NCBI GenBank assembly: GCA_034408895.1 | Contig: JAWXCI010000007.1 | Span: forward strand, 1 to 46,665 | Reading direction: 5' to 3' | Origin: UBA4660 sp034408895 | Lineage (GTDB): Bacteria; Bacteroidota; Bacteroidia; Flavobacteriales_D; Sanyastnellaceae | DNA: 46,665 bases | In this document: positions 8,476 through 16,868 of the stretch, one piece after another | How the letters are laid out: every line of letters begins with the position of its first letter | How positions within the stretch are numbered: position 1 is the first letter of the stretch | Notes under the pieces: model-generated | What the model was told of the DNA's origin: nothing | Seen by the model: only the letters and a program-made list of their open reading frames with translations | Databases searched by the model: none | Program-made: the position numbers and the translations under genes

Positions 8476-11400
8476 ATGAAGTTTCATCTGCCCCTATCAA
8501 TAGCATTTTTTTGTTGTTGTAGCGCTCATCAATTGCCTGCGCAGTCGGGCCATCAGTTTGATCTTCTTCCCACATCACAAACCGGGATTGATTTTGAAAA
8601 CCGTGTCAATGAAACTCCGCTCCGGTGCATTGGCCAATACGATTATTTCTACAACGGAGGTGGTGTGGCCATTGCCGATTTCAACAACGATGAATTGCCC
8701 GATCTTCTTTTTACCGGCAACGATGTGCCGAACAAACTCTATTTCAATCGTGGTGATTTGCATTTTGAAGATGTGACAGGTAAAGCAAAAATCAATTCGG
8801 GAAAATGGCACACAGGTGTGTCCGTGGTTGACATCAACAACGATGGCTGGCAGGACATTTATCTCTGTTGCAGCGGCCCCGATTTTCTCACCAAGTCAAC
8901 CGTGAATGAATTCTACATCAACAATCAGGATGGAACATTTACCGAACGTGCATCGGAATATGGAATTGCAGACAACGGACTTTCCACCCAAGCGGCGTTC
9001 TTCGATATGGACCTGGATGGTGATCTCGATTTGTGGGTGCTCAACCACGCATGGCGAAATCTTGCCAACCAGGAAGTGGATTGGTTGCAAAAAATAAAAT
9101 CTCTTCCGAAAGAAGACACCAAACGTTTCTGCAATGCGCTCTACAGGAATGATGATGGACATTTTACCAACATTACTGCCCTTTCAGGAATTGGTGAAAT
9201 TGGATTCGGGCTGGGCATTGCGGTGAGCGATTTTACTGATGATGGTTTGCCGGATGTTTTCATCAGTAACGATTTTTTTGTTCCGGATCGTTTCTACATC
9301 AACCGCGGCAAAGGAAAATTTGCGGAAGACATTGCCGGTAAGATGCCGCATTGCAGTTTCTACTCCATGGGTGCCGATGTGGCTGACATTAACAATGATG
9401 GCCTGATGGATTTGTGTGTGCTGGATATGACACCGTCAGATCATTACCGCAACAAAATGATGATGGCCAGCATGGATGTATCGCAATTTACTTTACTGAC
9501 CGAAAAACTTGGTTACCTGCCACAATACATGTTCAACACGTTGTGGCTGAACAACGGCTTCGGGCAGATGAGCGACATCGGTCAACTCGCAGGTATACAT
9601 CAAACCGACTGGAGCTGGGCGCCATTGCTGGCCGATTTTGACAACGATGGTCTGCGCGATTTATACGTGACCAACGGTTTCCTGCGCGACATAACCAACA
9701 ACGACTGGAGAACGGAACTGATGAACCTGATTACCCAGGACGGGATGAATGCGCAAAAACATTTCGACCACCTGATGAAGGCAGACCAGACTCCCTTGCC
9801 CAACCCCATGTACAAAAACACAAATGGATTCCAATTTCATCAACAGACTAAAGAGTGGGGTATGGACGAACCATCGTTCAGCAATGGTGCTGCCTACGGT
9901 GATTTGGATCGCGATGGTGATCTTGACCTTGTAGTCAGCAATCTTAATCAACCTGCTTTTGTTTACCGCAACAACAGCCGGGAGTTGAATCGCACACACT
10001 ACATCCAGTTTGTGCTGGCCGCGAATGACACCACCTTGAATGTTTCGAATGCCACGATCACAATTCATCGCAGCGAAAAATTGCAGCGAGCTGAGTATCG
10101 TTTTGTTCGGGGCTACCAGTCCCAAATGGAAGCAATGATTCATTTCGGATTGGGAGATTGGAACAAAGTGGATTCCGTTGTGGTGGATTGGGACAACGGG
10201 AGAACAACAACTATTGCTGATCCGCGCATTGATGAGAGGCATCGAATTGTGTTTGAAGAAAAAAATGAAAGGAAACCAACCACCTATCATTCTGCAAATA
10301 CAACAAAAATTCTTTTCAGTAACATTACCGATAATGCCATTCAACCCATGTTCTACCATGAGGAAAATTCATTTGATGATTTCGCGAAGGAAATTCTATT
10401 GCCTCACCGCCAGTCTATGCTTGGGCCCGGTATTGCCGTGGGTGATGTGGACAACGATGGTGATGAAGATTTTTTTGTGGGCGGAGCGAAAGGTCAATCG
10501 AATGCCCTCTATCTTCAAACACCTGAAGGAAATTTTGTGCAGAAAACAGAAGAACAATATTCAGGTGATCAAGGCAAAGAAATTTTAGGCGCAGAATTTC
10601 TTGATGTGGATGGCGACAAGGATTTGGATTTGTATCTCGCAAGTGGCGGAGGCGGTGATTTTGAAAATGCTGACTCATTGCTTACGGATGATATTTTGCT
10701 TAATGATGGTGACGGAAATTTTTCGTTGGCAGAAAATCTTCTTCCCCTAATGCACACAAGCAGCAAAGTGGTTCGCGCAGCAGATTATGATAACGATGGG
10801 GACAGTGATTTGTTCGTGGGTGGAAGAAATACACCGGGCGCCTACCCCATTTCATCCAATTCATCCCTACTACAAAATGAGGGTGGAAAGCTTATAGAAG
10901 ACTGGATATGGACTGAACAATACGGCACCTGCGGAATGGTGACAGACGCGCTGTGGTTCGATTGGGATGCAGACAAGGATTTGGATTTGGTGGTAGTTGG
11001 CGAGTGGACTGCAATACAAGTCTTCCTTAATGACAAAGGAAGATTTACGAAACTTGAATCAACACAACTTGATGAACTCACCGGATGGTGGTCATCCATC
11101 GCGCGCGGTGATTTCGATAAAGATGGAGATGAAGATTTGATTTTCGGAAACCTGGGCTGGAACAACAAGTTCAAACCGAAAAAAGAAAAACCACTTGAAA
11201 TTTGGGCCAACGATTTTGATAACAACTCAACCCTGGACATTGTTCTGAGCAAGCACTACAAAGACCGCGTGGTGGCAGTGCGGGGAAGGGAATGTAGCTC
11301 CATGCAGATGCCCGCCCTTGCTCAGCGTTTCCCCACTTACAATCAATTTGCGTCTTCATCATTGGAAGAAATTTATTCTTCGGAATTGCTGGCCACCTCA

Positions 11401-11808
11401 TTTCATTACAAGGTCAATTCTTTTTCCAGCATTTATCTTGAAAACAAAGGCAAAGGAAATTATGAGCCAAGAGAACTTCCTGTGCAATGCCAGTTCTCAC
11501 CCATCAACGCCATGGTGGTGGATGATTTTGATGGTGATGGAAACCTTGATGTGTTGATGGGTGGAAACAACCTGACCACCGAAGTAGAAACCATTCCATA
11601 CGATGCCGGCAAAGGAATAGTAATGTACGGAAAGGGTGATGGCACTTTTGATGTGAAGTGGAGCATTGAAGATTCCGGTCTTTTTATTCCCGGTGATGTG
11701 AAGGCGATTGTTCCGGTCACGATCAAGAGCGGAAACAAGAAAGGATTGTTAGTGGCGAAGAACAACAGTCGGTTGAATTTGTTGGTAGTCACAAAAACCA
11801 ATAAGTAA
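8476..11808 (+). CDS. FG-GAP/VCBS repeat protein with ASPIC/UnbV domain
   Basis: An exported protein of 1110 residues with a signal peptide (MKFHLPLSIAFFCCCSAHQLPAQ). It carries many FG-GAP/VCBS-type repeats with calcium-loop motifs such as DFNNDELPD, DINNDGWQD, DLDRDGDLD and DYDNDGDSD, which fold as an integrin-like beta-propeller. An ASPIC/UnbV-type domain lies at about 507-580 (THYIQFVL to VVDWDNGRTT). No T9SS tail is visible; it ends in NLLVVTKTNK. In Bacteroidota such proteins are often surface or periplasmic and linked to polysaccharide uptake, but no SusC/SusD pair is present here. I chose ATG 8476 because a TTG at 8461 adds five residues in front of a complete signal peptide. A strong terminator follows. 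Confidence 0.8.
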   Translation: MKFHLPLSIAFFCCCSAHQLPAQSGHQFDLLPTSQTGIDFENRVNETPLRCIGQYDYFYNGGGVAIADFNNDELPDLLFTGNDVPNKLYFNRGDLHFEDVTGKAKINSGKWHTGVSVVDINNDGWQDIYLCCSGPDFLTKSTVNEFYINNQDGTFTERASEYGIADNGLSTQAAFFDMDLDGDLDLWVLNHAWRNLANQEVDWLQKIKSLPKEDTKRFCNALYRNDDGHFTNITALSGIGEIGFGLGIAVSDFTDDGLPDVFISNDFFVPDRFYINRGKGKFAEDIAGKMPHCSFYSMGADVADINNDGLMDLCVLDMTPSDHYRNKMMMASMDVSQFTLLTEKLGYLPQYMFNTLWLNNGFGQMSDIGQLAGIHQTDWSWAPLLADFDNDGLRDLYVTNGFLRDITNNDWRTELMNLITQDGMNAQKHFDHLMKADQTPLPNPMYKNTNGFQFHQQTKEWGMDEPSFSNGAAYGDLDRDGDLDLVVSNLNQPAFVYRNNSRELNRTHYIQFVLAANDTTLNVSNATITIHRSEKLQRAEYRFVRGYQSQMEAMIHFGLGDWNKVDSVVVDWDNGRTTTIADPRIDERHRIVFEEKNERKPTTYHSANTTKILFSNITDNAIQPMFYHEENSFDDFAKEILLPHRQSMLGPGIAVGDVDNDGDEDFFVGGAKGQSNALYLQTPEGNFVQKTEEQYSGDQGKEILGAEFLDVDGDKDLDLYLASGGGGDFENADSLLTDDILLNDGDGNFSLAENLLPLMHTSSKVVRAADYDNDGDSDLFVGGRNTPGAYPISSNSSLLQNEGGKLIEDWIWTEQYGTCGMVTDALWFDWDADKDLDLVVVGEWTAIQVFLNDKGRFTKLESTQLDELTGWWSSIARGDFDKDGDEDLIFGNLGWNNKFKPKKEKPLEIWANDFDNNSTLDIVLSKHYKDRVVAVRGRECSSMQMPALAQRFPTYNQFASSSLEEIYSSELLATSFHYKVNSFSSIYLENKGKGNYEPRELPVQCQFSPINAMVVDDFDGDGNLDVLMGGNNLTTEVETIPYDAGKGIVMYGKGDGTFDVKWSIEDSGLFIPGDVKAIVPVTIKSGNKKGLLVAKNNSRLNLLVVTKTNK

Positions 11809-11876
11809 GTGTACACCGTCCAGCCCTAGAGCACTCCAGCGTAGGCCAACGAAAAAAGCAACTTCGCATCAAAAAA

Positions 11877-11919
11877 AAACCTGCTCCTCCGCTGTAAGCT
11901 TAGAGGGGCAGGTTTTTTT
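11877..11919. terminator. Bidirectional intrinsic terminator
   Basis: A 13-bp stem (AAACCTGCtCCTC 11877-11889 with GAGGgGCAGGTTT 11903-11915) and a 13-nt loop. It is followed by T7 on the plus strand and preceded by A9, which is a U run for the minus strand. It lies between the convergent FG-GAP and FKBP genes. Confidence 0.85.
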
Positions 11920-11951
11920 GCCTTTTGCTAATTGTCTAGTCCCTTTTCTTT

Positions 11952-12638
11952 TTACTCCACCGGTTCCACCTTAATCAATTCCACATCGAAAATCAACGTG
12001 GAGAAACCCGGAATTTTTCCTTTCACCTGTGCACCGTAAGCCAGGTTTTGCGGAACATAGAAAGTGGTTTTGCCGCCTTCTTTCATAGTCTGCAATCCTT
12101 CGGTCCATCCTGGTATCACCTGGTTCAATCCAAATGTGGCGGGCTGGCCGCGGTCTACTGAACTATCGAATATAGATCCATCGGTAAGTGTTCCGTGGTA
12201 ATGCACCGTTACCTTGTCATTCATATCTGGGCTTGGGCCGCTTCCCTCGGAGTTCACTTTGTATTGCAGTCCTGTTTCGGTGGTCACTACTCCGCTGGCG
12301 TCTTTATTTTTTGCAAGGAAGTCTTCACCGGCTTTTCTCGCATCTGCGCTTTTGGCTTCTTCTCTTTTCTGAAGTTGGCCGCGTACACAATCGTCTGCGG
12401 TCTTCGCATCCATCAGGGCGGTTTTGCCAATGTTGTCATTCACACCTTTCATCACCAGATCGAAGTTCACATCGCCCAGGTTGCTCTTGGTGAAATTTTC
12501 GCCAATTGAAACACCCAGTGCGTAGGCAAGGCTGTCTTCTGCGTTGGTCAGTTTAGCGGCTCCGCCTTTTTGAGTGGAGCAACTCATAATAAGCAGCGAA
12601 CCAATTATCACTACTCCTGCTGTCATTCTTAAAATCAT
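11952..12638 (-). CDS. FKBP-type peptidyl-prolyl isomerase lipoprotein
   Basis: A 228-residue lipoprotein: lipobox LLIMSC with Cys20, then a helical dimerisation segment as in Mip/FkpA (about 30-125, starting LTNAEDSLAYALGVSIGENF) and an FKBP domain at the C-terminus (about 130-225). Typical FKBP residues are present: VTVHYHGTLTDGSIFDSS, then VIPGWTEGLQTMKEGGK and the FDVELIKVE end. It would speed proline isomerisation during folding of envelope proteins in the periplasm. A possible promoter -7 element lies at 12676-12683. Confidence 0.9.
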   Translation of the reverse strand: MILRMTAGVVIIGSLLIMSCSTQKGGAAKLTNAEDSLAYALGVSIGENFTKSNLGDVNFDLVMKGVNDNIGKTALMDAKTADDCVRGQLQKREEAKSADARKAGEDFLAKNKDASGVVTTETGLQYKVNSEGSGPSPDMNDKVTVHYHGTLTDGSIFDSSVDRGQPATFGLNQVIPGWTEGLQTMKEGGKTTFYVPQNLAYGAQVKGKIPGFSTLIFDVELIKVEPVE

Positions 12639-12675
12639 GTTTTGTTATTTTTTGTTTGTTTTTTTTTATGGGGCG

Positions 12676-12683
12676 CGAATGTA
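12676..12683 (-). promoter_or_regulatory. Possible -7 element of the FKBP gene
   Basis: TACATTCG followed on the minus strand by CGCCCCATAAAAAAAAAC. It closely resembles the stretch upstream of recA (TACATTGCGCCATAATAAAAAAAG, 26999 on). No clear -33 TTG at the right distance. Confidence 0.35.
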
Positions 12684-12696
12684 GTAATCGGTGTTC

Positions 12697-12724
12697 AGTC
12701 ATCGGTCCTGGGTCCTGGGTCGCT
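12697..12724. repeat. Heptamer tract
   Basis: Four units in exact 7-nt phase: AGTCATC GGTCCTG GGTCCTG GGTCGCT. Non-coding, between the divergent FKBP and beta-helix lipoprotein genes. Confidence 0.6.
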
Positions 12725-12794
12725 GGATTGCGTCTTCCAACAATAAAAAGAACTCATCCTTGTTCTTCCCGCACTTTTGCGTTTTTGTTTTTCT

Positions 12795-14267
12795 ATGCCA
12801 AAATCCCTCATCACTTTCGTTTCAATTCTGGTGGTCGCTGTTTTTCTGGTGCAATGCCGTAAGGAAAAATTTATTACTGACACGGGGGCTATGCTGGAAT
12901 TATCAGCCGACACTCTTTTGTTCGACACGGTGTTTACCACCATTGGTTCTACCACGCAAGTGCTCAAGCTTTACAACCGGCACAACGAGAGCATCCGCAT
13001 TTCATCCATCGAACTGCAGGGCGGCAGCGGTTCTCAATTCCGAATGGCGGTAGATGGCATTAACGGGACATATTTCGAGGATGTAGAAATTCTGGCGAAC
13101 GACAGCATCTACGCTTTTGTGGAGGTGACCGTAGATCCGGGAGGTGTGGAACTACCTTTTGTGATAGAGGACAACATCCACATCATAACCAACGGAAATG
13201 AACAGGTGGTGAATCTTGCGGCTTGGGGGCAGGATGCGTATTTCCACGGAGGGCTTGGCGGTTTGTTTGTACTTGGTTGTGCTGATATATGGACGAACGA
13301 CAAGCCTCATGTTGTTTACGGAATTGTGGCGGTGGACTCTGCCTGCACCCTTACCATTTTGCAAGGAACACAAGTTCATGTTCATTCAAAGTCCGGCATG
13401 TATGTATATAAAGGAGTGCTAAATGTTGAGGGCCAACTTGGTGAGGAAGTAGTCTTTCAGGGCGACCGTCTTGAACCGGAGTTCGCTAATGTGCCCGGCC
13501 AATGGGGTATCCAGCTCGACTTCCTGGTGGAAACAGGTTTCGGAACCGAGGTGGCCACCATTACACGCGGGGGCATCTGGCTTTTTGAAAGCACAGGGAG
13601 CGTAATTGATTATGCTATTCTGAAAAACGGGACCATAGGAATACAGGCCGACACCACAGGTGCCACTGGAAATGAATATGCCCTGGTATTAAGGAATACC
13701 AAAATCCAGAACATGTCTGCCATTGGACTTTGGGCGCAGGGCAGCGAAATTGCGGGCTACAACAATTTAATAGTGAATTGCGGGCAGGCTTGCGGTGCCT
13801 TCACAATAGGTGGGCGCTACACCATTGACCACACCACGTTTGCCAACTACTGGAGCGAAGGCACACGCACCGCCCCAGCGTTTGTGCTCACTGATTATTA
13901 CGAAGACATTTTCCAAAACATACAATTGCGGCCATTGGAAGAAGCCACCTTCCGCAACTGCATTATGTGGGGCAATAATGCCACGCTCAACGATTTTTCT
14001 GAATTTGTGATTGACCTTGCCGAGGAGGTAGATGACCAATCCTATTTTTTCGAAAGATGCATTGTGGACACGGAGTTGGATGTTGATCCGGTTGATCATT
14101 GGTTGGATATGCGCGTTGCACCACCCATGTTTATTGACCCCGCAGCCTTGAATTTTCTTCCTTCAGGTACACCATCGCAAATGACTCTCGGACCTAATTT
14201 CTCAACCTCTGATCTTGCAGGTGTATCATGGGAAGAGGTGGTTGTCGGATGCTATACCAATAATTAA
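12795..14267 (+). CDS. Lipoprotein with beta-helix-like region
   Basis: A 490-residue lipoprotein: signal sequence with lipobox FLVQC (Cys at about 21). An N-terminal Ig/HYDIN-like domain follows (about 30-130, with DTVFTTIGSTTQVLKLYN and VTVDPGGVELPF), then a long region with short repeating beta-strand phrases typical of right-handed beta-helices (IDYAILKNGTIGIQADT, LRNTKIQNMSAIGLWAQG, YTIDHTTFANYW). No catalytic residues identified. The family is common in Bacteroidota as a hypothetical lipoprotein, probably facing the periplasm or surface. I chose ATG 12795; a TTG at 12777 gives six extra residues with no signal-peptide benefit. It is a single-gene unit, divergent from the FKBP gene. Confidence 0.7.
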   Translation: MPKSLITFVSILVVAVFLVQCRKEKFITDTGAMLELSADTLLFDTVFTTIGSTTQVLKLYNRHNESIRISSIELQGGSGSQFRMAVDGINGTYFEDVEILANDSIYAFVEVTVDPGGVELPFVIEDNIHIITNGNEQVVNLAAWGQDAYFHGGLGGLFVLGCADIWTNDKPHVVYGIVAVDSACTLTILQGTQVHVHSKSGMYVYKGVLNVEGQLGEEVVFQGDRLEPEFANVPGQWGIQLDFLVETGFGTEVATITRGGIWLFESTGSVIDYAILKNGTIGIQADTTGATGNEYALVLRNTKIQNMSAIGLWAQGSEIAGYNNLIVNCGQACGAFTIGGRYTIDHTTFANYWSEGTRTAPAFVLTDYYEDIFQNIQLRPLEEATFRNCIMWGNNATLNDFSEFVIDLAEEVDDQSYFFERCIVDTELDVDPVDHWLDMRVAPPMFIDPAALNFLPSGTPSQMTLGPNFSTSDLAGVSWEEVVVGCYTNN

Positions 14268-14384
14268 AACCATCCTTTCGAAAGTTTTGAAAAAAAAATT
14301 TAATACGGCACGAAGAGAGTTGCACAGCATCCTGCGAAAGGGCATCATGAAGGAACCATCATTCTCACTGGCCTCACTTGTTTA

Positions 14385-14397
14385 AACAGGCTCTAAG
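14385..14397. repeat. Copy of the foldback-element end
   Basis: AACAGGCTCTAAG, identical over 13 bases to the right end of the foldback element at 235-247 and ending in the same TAAG. It lies in the 145-bp gap (14268-14412) between convergent genes. No matching left end is present. The remainder of that gap shows nothing recognisable. Confidence 0.35.
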
Positions 14398-14412
14398 TGT
14401 TGGAAAAAGCTT

Positions 14413-15240
14413 TTAGTAAAGAGCTAGTTCGGTTATGATAATGGCAACTCCCATTGCCAGGCTGAACCAGGCAAATGCCCTTTTGATTTTTTCCGGTTTG
14501 GATTTGCGGGAAACCAATGTGCCCAGCATCATACCCAAAAGAGAAAGCGATGTGAACGATGCCAGAAAAGACCAGTCGAGGTTATGGTTGCTGTGCAAAT
14601 CTCCCAGGAAACCAACAAGCGATTGCCCTGCTATGACGGTAAGGGAAGTGCCCACCGCCATCTTTACTGGCAATCGCGCTAAAAGAATCATGACAGGCAC
14701 AATCATGAATCCACCGCCTGCCCCCAGCAGTCCGGCAAGGAAACCCACCGCACAACCCCACGCAGAAATCACTACCAGTTTCCAGGAGTTTTGTAGGGAT
14801 GGTTTTACGGCATCGGAGCTTTTGGCTGGACGCATACCTGGCAATTTGCTCAGCATAGAAATCCCGGCCACCATTATCAGCAAAGCAAAAAATACCATTA
14901 GCACGAATTTCTTCTCAAGCAGTTTATCACCGATAAAAAACTGTTGTGGTATGGCAGGAACGAGCCATAGGCGGGTGAGATAAACAAAAATTACAGAAGG
15001 AACCAAAAAGAAAAACGCGATGAAAAAGTTCACCTGTTTGAGCGCCCAGTAACGCAGCGAACCAATGAGCGCGGTGGTGCCCACTACAAAAAGGGAGTAC
15101 GCAGTGGCTTCATCGGTGGGTATGCGCAGGAGATAAATCATAACCGGCACTGCCAGCATGGCACCACCACCACCGAGCAAGCCTATCACGATGCCAATAA
15201 GCAACGCGCCTGCATAGCCAGAAATTTCGAGTAATTCCAT
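14413..15240 (-). CDS. TauE/SafE-family sulfite/anion exporter
   Basis: A 275-residue membrane protein with about eight hydrophobic segments and the two internal-repeat signatures of TauE/SafE proteins: GLLGGGGAMLAVPVMIYL near the N-terminus and GLLGAGGGFMIVPVMILL in the second half. The family moves sulfite, sulfoacetate or related organo-sulfur anions across the inner membrane; the substrate here cannot be told. Start ATG at 15240 leads straight into the first membrane segment. It is convergent with the beta-helix lipoprotein and divergent from the hicB relics. Confidence 0.88.
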   Translation of the reverse strand: MELLEISGYAGALLIGIVIGLLGGGGAMLAVPVMIYLLRIPTDEATAYSLFVVGTTALIGSLRYWALKQVNFFIAFFFLVPSVIFVYLTRLWLVPAIPQQFFIGDKLLEKKFVLMVFFALLIMVAGISMLSKLPGMRPAKSSDAVKPSLQNSWKLVVISAWGCAVGFLAGLLGAGGGFMIVPVMILLARLPVKMAVGTSLTVIAGQSLVGFLGDLHSNHNLDWSFLASFTSLSLLGMMLGTLVSRKSKPEKIKRAFAWFSLAMGVAIIITELALY

Positions 15241-15286
15241 TGAAAGTTATTATTGAAGCAAATAAAAGGATGGCCTGTGGCATTTG

Positions 15287-15321
15287 GGAATATGGAATAA
15301 GCAACAGGCAGCAGGCAATGG
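15287..15321. repeat. Heptamer tract
   Basis: Five contiguous 7-nt units: GGAATAT GGAATAA GCAACAG GCAGCAG GCAATGG. It lies in the spacer just before the first hicB relic. The unit sequence drifts while the period stays fixed. Confidence 0.6.
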
Positions 15322-15335
15322 TCAAGACATCAAGT

Positions 15336-15467
15336 ATGAAGCAAACATTTGCATCTACCATTAATAACGAAGGAAAACTTTTTGTTTCTTCTTGCAATGT
15401 AACGGGGGTGGTTAGTCAAGGTAAACTAAAAGGAGGCCCTGCTAAAGAAGTGCTGGGTGAATTGTGA
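15336..15467 (+). pseudogene. Degraded hicB-like antitoxin fragment
   Basis: From ATG 15336 the frame reads like the N-terminal half of a HicB antitoxin: MKQTFASTINNEG, then LFVSSCNVTGVVSQG, the segment that in HicB is followed by EEA..NLKEA. After VSQG the frame drifts; a shift to another frame gives KEALLKKC, closer to the expected helix, so an indel is likely. Only 43 codons remain against about 70 for small HicB proteins. It is followed about 65 bp later by a second hicB-like copy. Confidence 0.45.
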
Positions 15468-15532
15468 CCTGTAGTCTTTGTATTTATCGTTTCTAATGAA
15501 TCCCATTTATCTTCGTCCAATAATCATTGTCT

Positions 15533-15712
15533 ATGAACAAAACATTTTCAGCATCCATACACAAAGAAGAAAATCTCTATTTTGCCTCTTGCATTGAAGT
15601 GGTCACTGTGAGTCAGGACTCCTTTGGTTCCAAATCATAAGGAAATCGCAGATGGAACTCTCCGGGGAATTTTTAAGGCTTTGCAAAAATTTCGGTGGAA
15701 GAATTCGTCACA
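15533..15712 (+). pseudogene. hicB-hicA deletion chimera (relic)
   Basis: From ATG 15533 one frame reads MNKTFSASIHKEENLYFASC, then IEVVTVSQ, the start of a HicB antitoxin, and stops at 15640. From 15627 a second frame reads VPNHKEIADGTLRGIFKAL, the C-terminal signature of the HicA mRNA interferase toxin, and from 15683 a third frame continues AKISVEEFVTS, the usual HicA end. So the front of hicB appears joined to the back of hicA by a deletion, with a later frameshift. No intact toxin or antitoxin can be made. The rest of the 530-bp spacer holds heptamer tracts and no other gene. Confidence 0.55.
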
Positions 15713-15744
15713 AGTTATCATAGCAACGGATGCATCTGCCATTG

Positions 15745-15765
15745 TCAATTGTCAATTATCAATTA
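15745..15765. repeat. Heptamer tract upstream of epimerase gene
   Basis: TCAATTG TCAATTA TCAATTA in exact phase, ending 5 bp before the epimerase ATG (15771). Very like the tracts at 5473 and 18085. Confidence 0.65.
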
Positions 15766-15770
15766 TTTAA

Positions 15771-16761
15771 ATGAACTCCCTCGTTACCGGTGGTGCCGGG
15801 TTTTATAGGTGCACATGTTGTGCGCGAATTGCTTGCGCGAAAGCACAGTGTTGTTGTGCTCGATGATTTGAGTGGTGGCTTTGCGCAGAATGTTCCGCAA
15901 CAGGCAACGTTTGTGCAAGGTTCCATTCTCGACCATTCACTTCTTGAAAAACTTTTTGCAGAACATCACTTCGATTACGTGTATCACCATGCGGCTTATG
16001 CGGCCGAGGGGTTGAGTCATTTCATCCGAAGATTTAATTACACAAACAATCTCATTGGTTCCGTGAACCTCATTAATGAAAGTGTGAAGCACAAGGTGAA
16101 ATGTTTTGTGTTTACATCGTCCATTGCGGTGTATGGCAAGGGGCAATCTCCCATGCGCGAGGACATGATGCCGCAGCCGGAGGATCCTTATGGCATTGCG
16201 AAGCTGGCAGTAGAACAGGATTTGAAATGTGCGCATGAGATGTGGGGGTTGCCATACATCATCTTCAGGCCGCACAATGTGTATGGCGAGTTCCAGAATC
16301 TTGGGGATAAATACCGGAACGTGGTGGGCATCTTTATGAACCAGTTGATGCAGGGCCTTCCCTTAAGCATTTTTGGTGATGGCACACAGACACGCGCTTT
16401 CAGTTACATCGGTGATGTGGCGCCACACATTGCGCGAAGTGTGGATGTGAAGGAAGCGTACAACAACATCTTCAACATAGGTGCCGACCATCCTTTTACC
16501 GTGAATGAACTTGCACAAGCAGTGGGCGATGTCCTTGGCGTGAAGGGCGAGCTCCTTCATCTGGCCCCGCGAAATGAAGTGCAACACGCGTTCTCGGATC
16601 ATACCAAACTGAAAAAGATTTTTGGGGATAACTCCTCAGTTTCATTGCATGATGGTTTGGCGAAGATGGCGGCATGGGCGCGCACCGCAGGAATTCAATC
16701 CAGTAAAAAGTTTGAGGGGATAGAGATTGAGGAGAAGCTGCCGAAGTTTTGGGTGGAGTAA
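15771..16761 (+). CDS. NAD-dependent epimerase/dehydratase, frameshifted near start
   Basis: An extended short-chain dehydrogenase of about 329 residues acting on a nucleotide sugar (UDP-glucose 4-epimerase-like). Seen: the Rossmann strand and glycine motif, FTSSIAVYG, the catalytic Tyr-Lys pair in PYGIAKLAVE, and the substrate-loop FRPHNVYGE. From ATG 15771 the frame reads MNSLVTGGAGF and then goes out of phase at a TTTT run (15801-15804); one T fewer restores MNSLVTGGAGFIGAHVV. The downstream frame can start only at GTG 15790, which would cut off the first strand and half of the GxxGxxG NAD motif. This is either a homopolymer sequencing error or a recent inactivating insertion. The sugar substrate is not determinable. 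Confidence 0.85.
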
Positions 16762-16868
16762 TGTTGTGATGTTCAATCAAACATCGCGATGCGGGCCCCA
16801 TCCCCCCTTTCTCCTTTTATTTGCCCTGGAGTACAAATTCTCCTATCTCAAATCCCAACTCTTCTACA

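Noticed and set aside
9661..10359. Long antisense open frame of 232 codons
   Set aside because: It lies wholly within the FG-GAP gene, has no recognisable domain, and follows from the codon bias of the sense strand.
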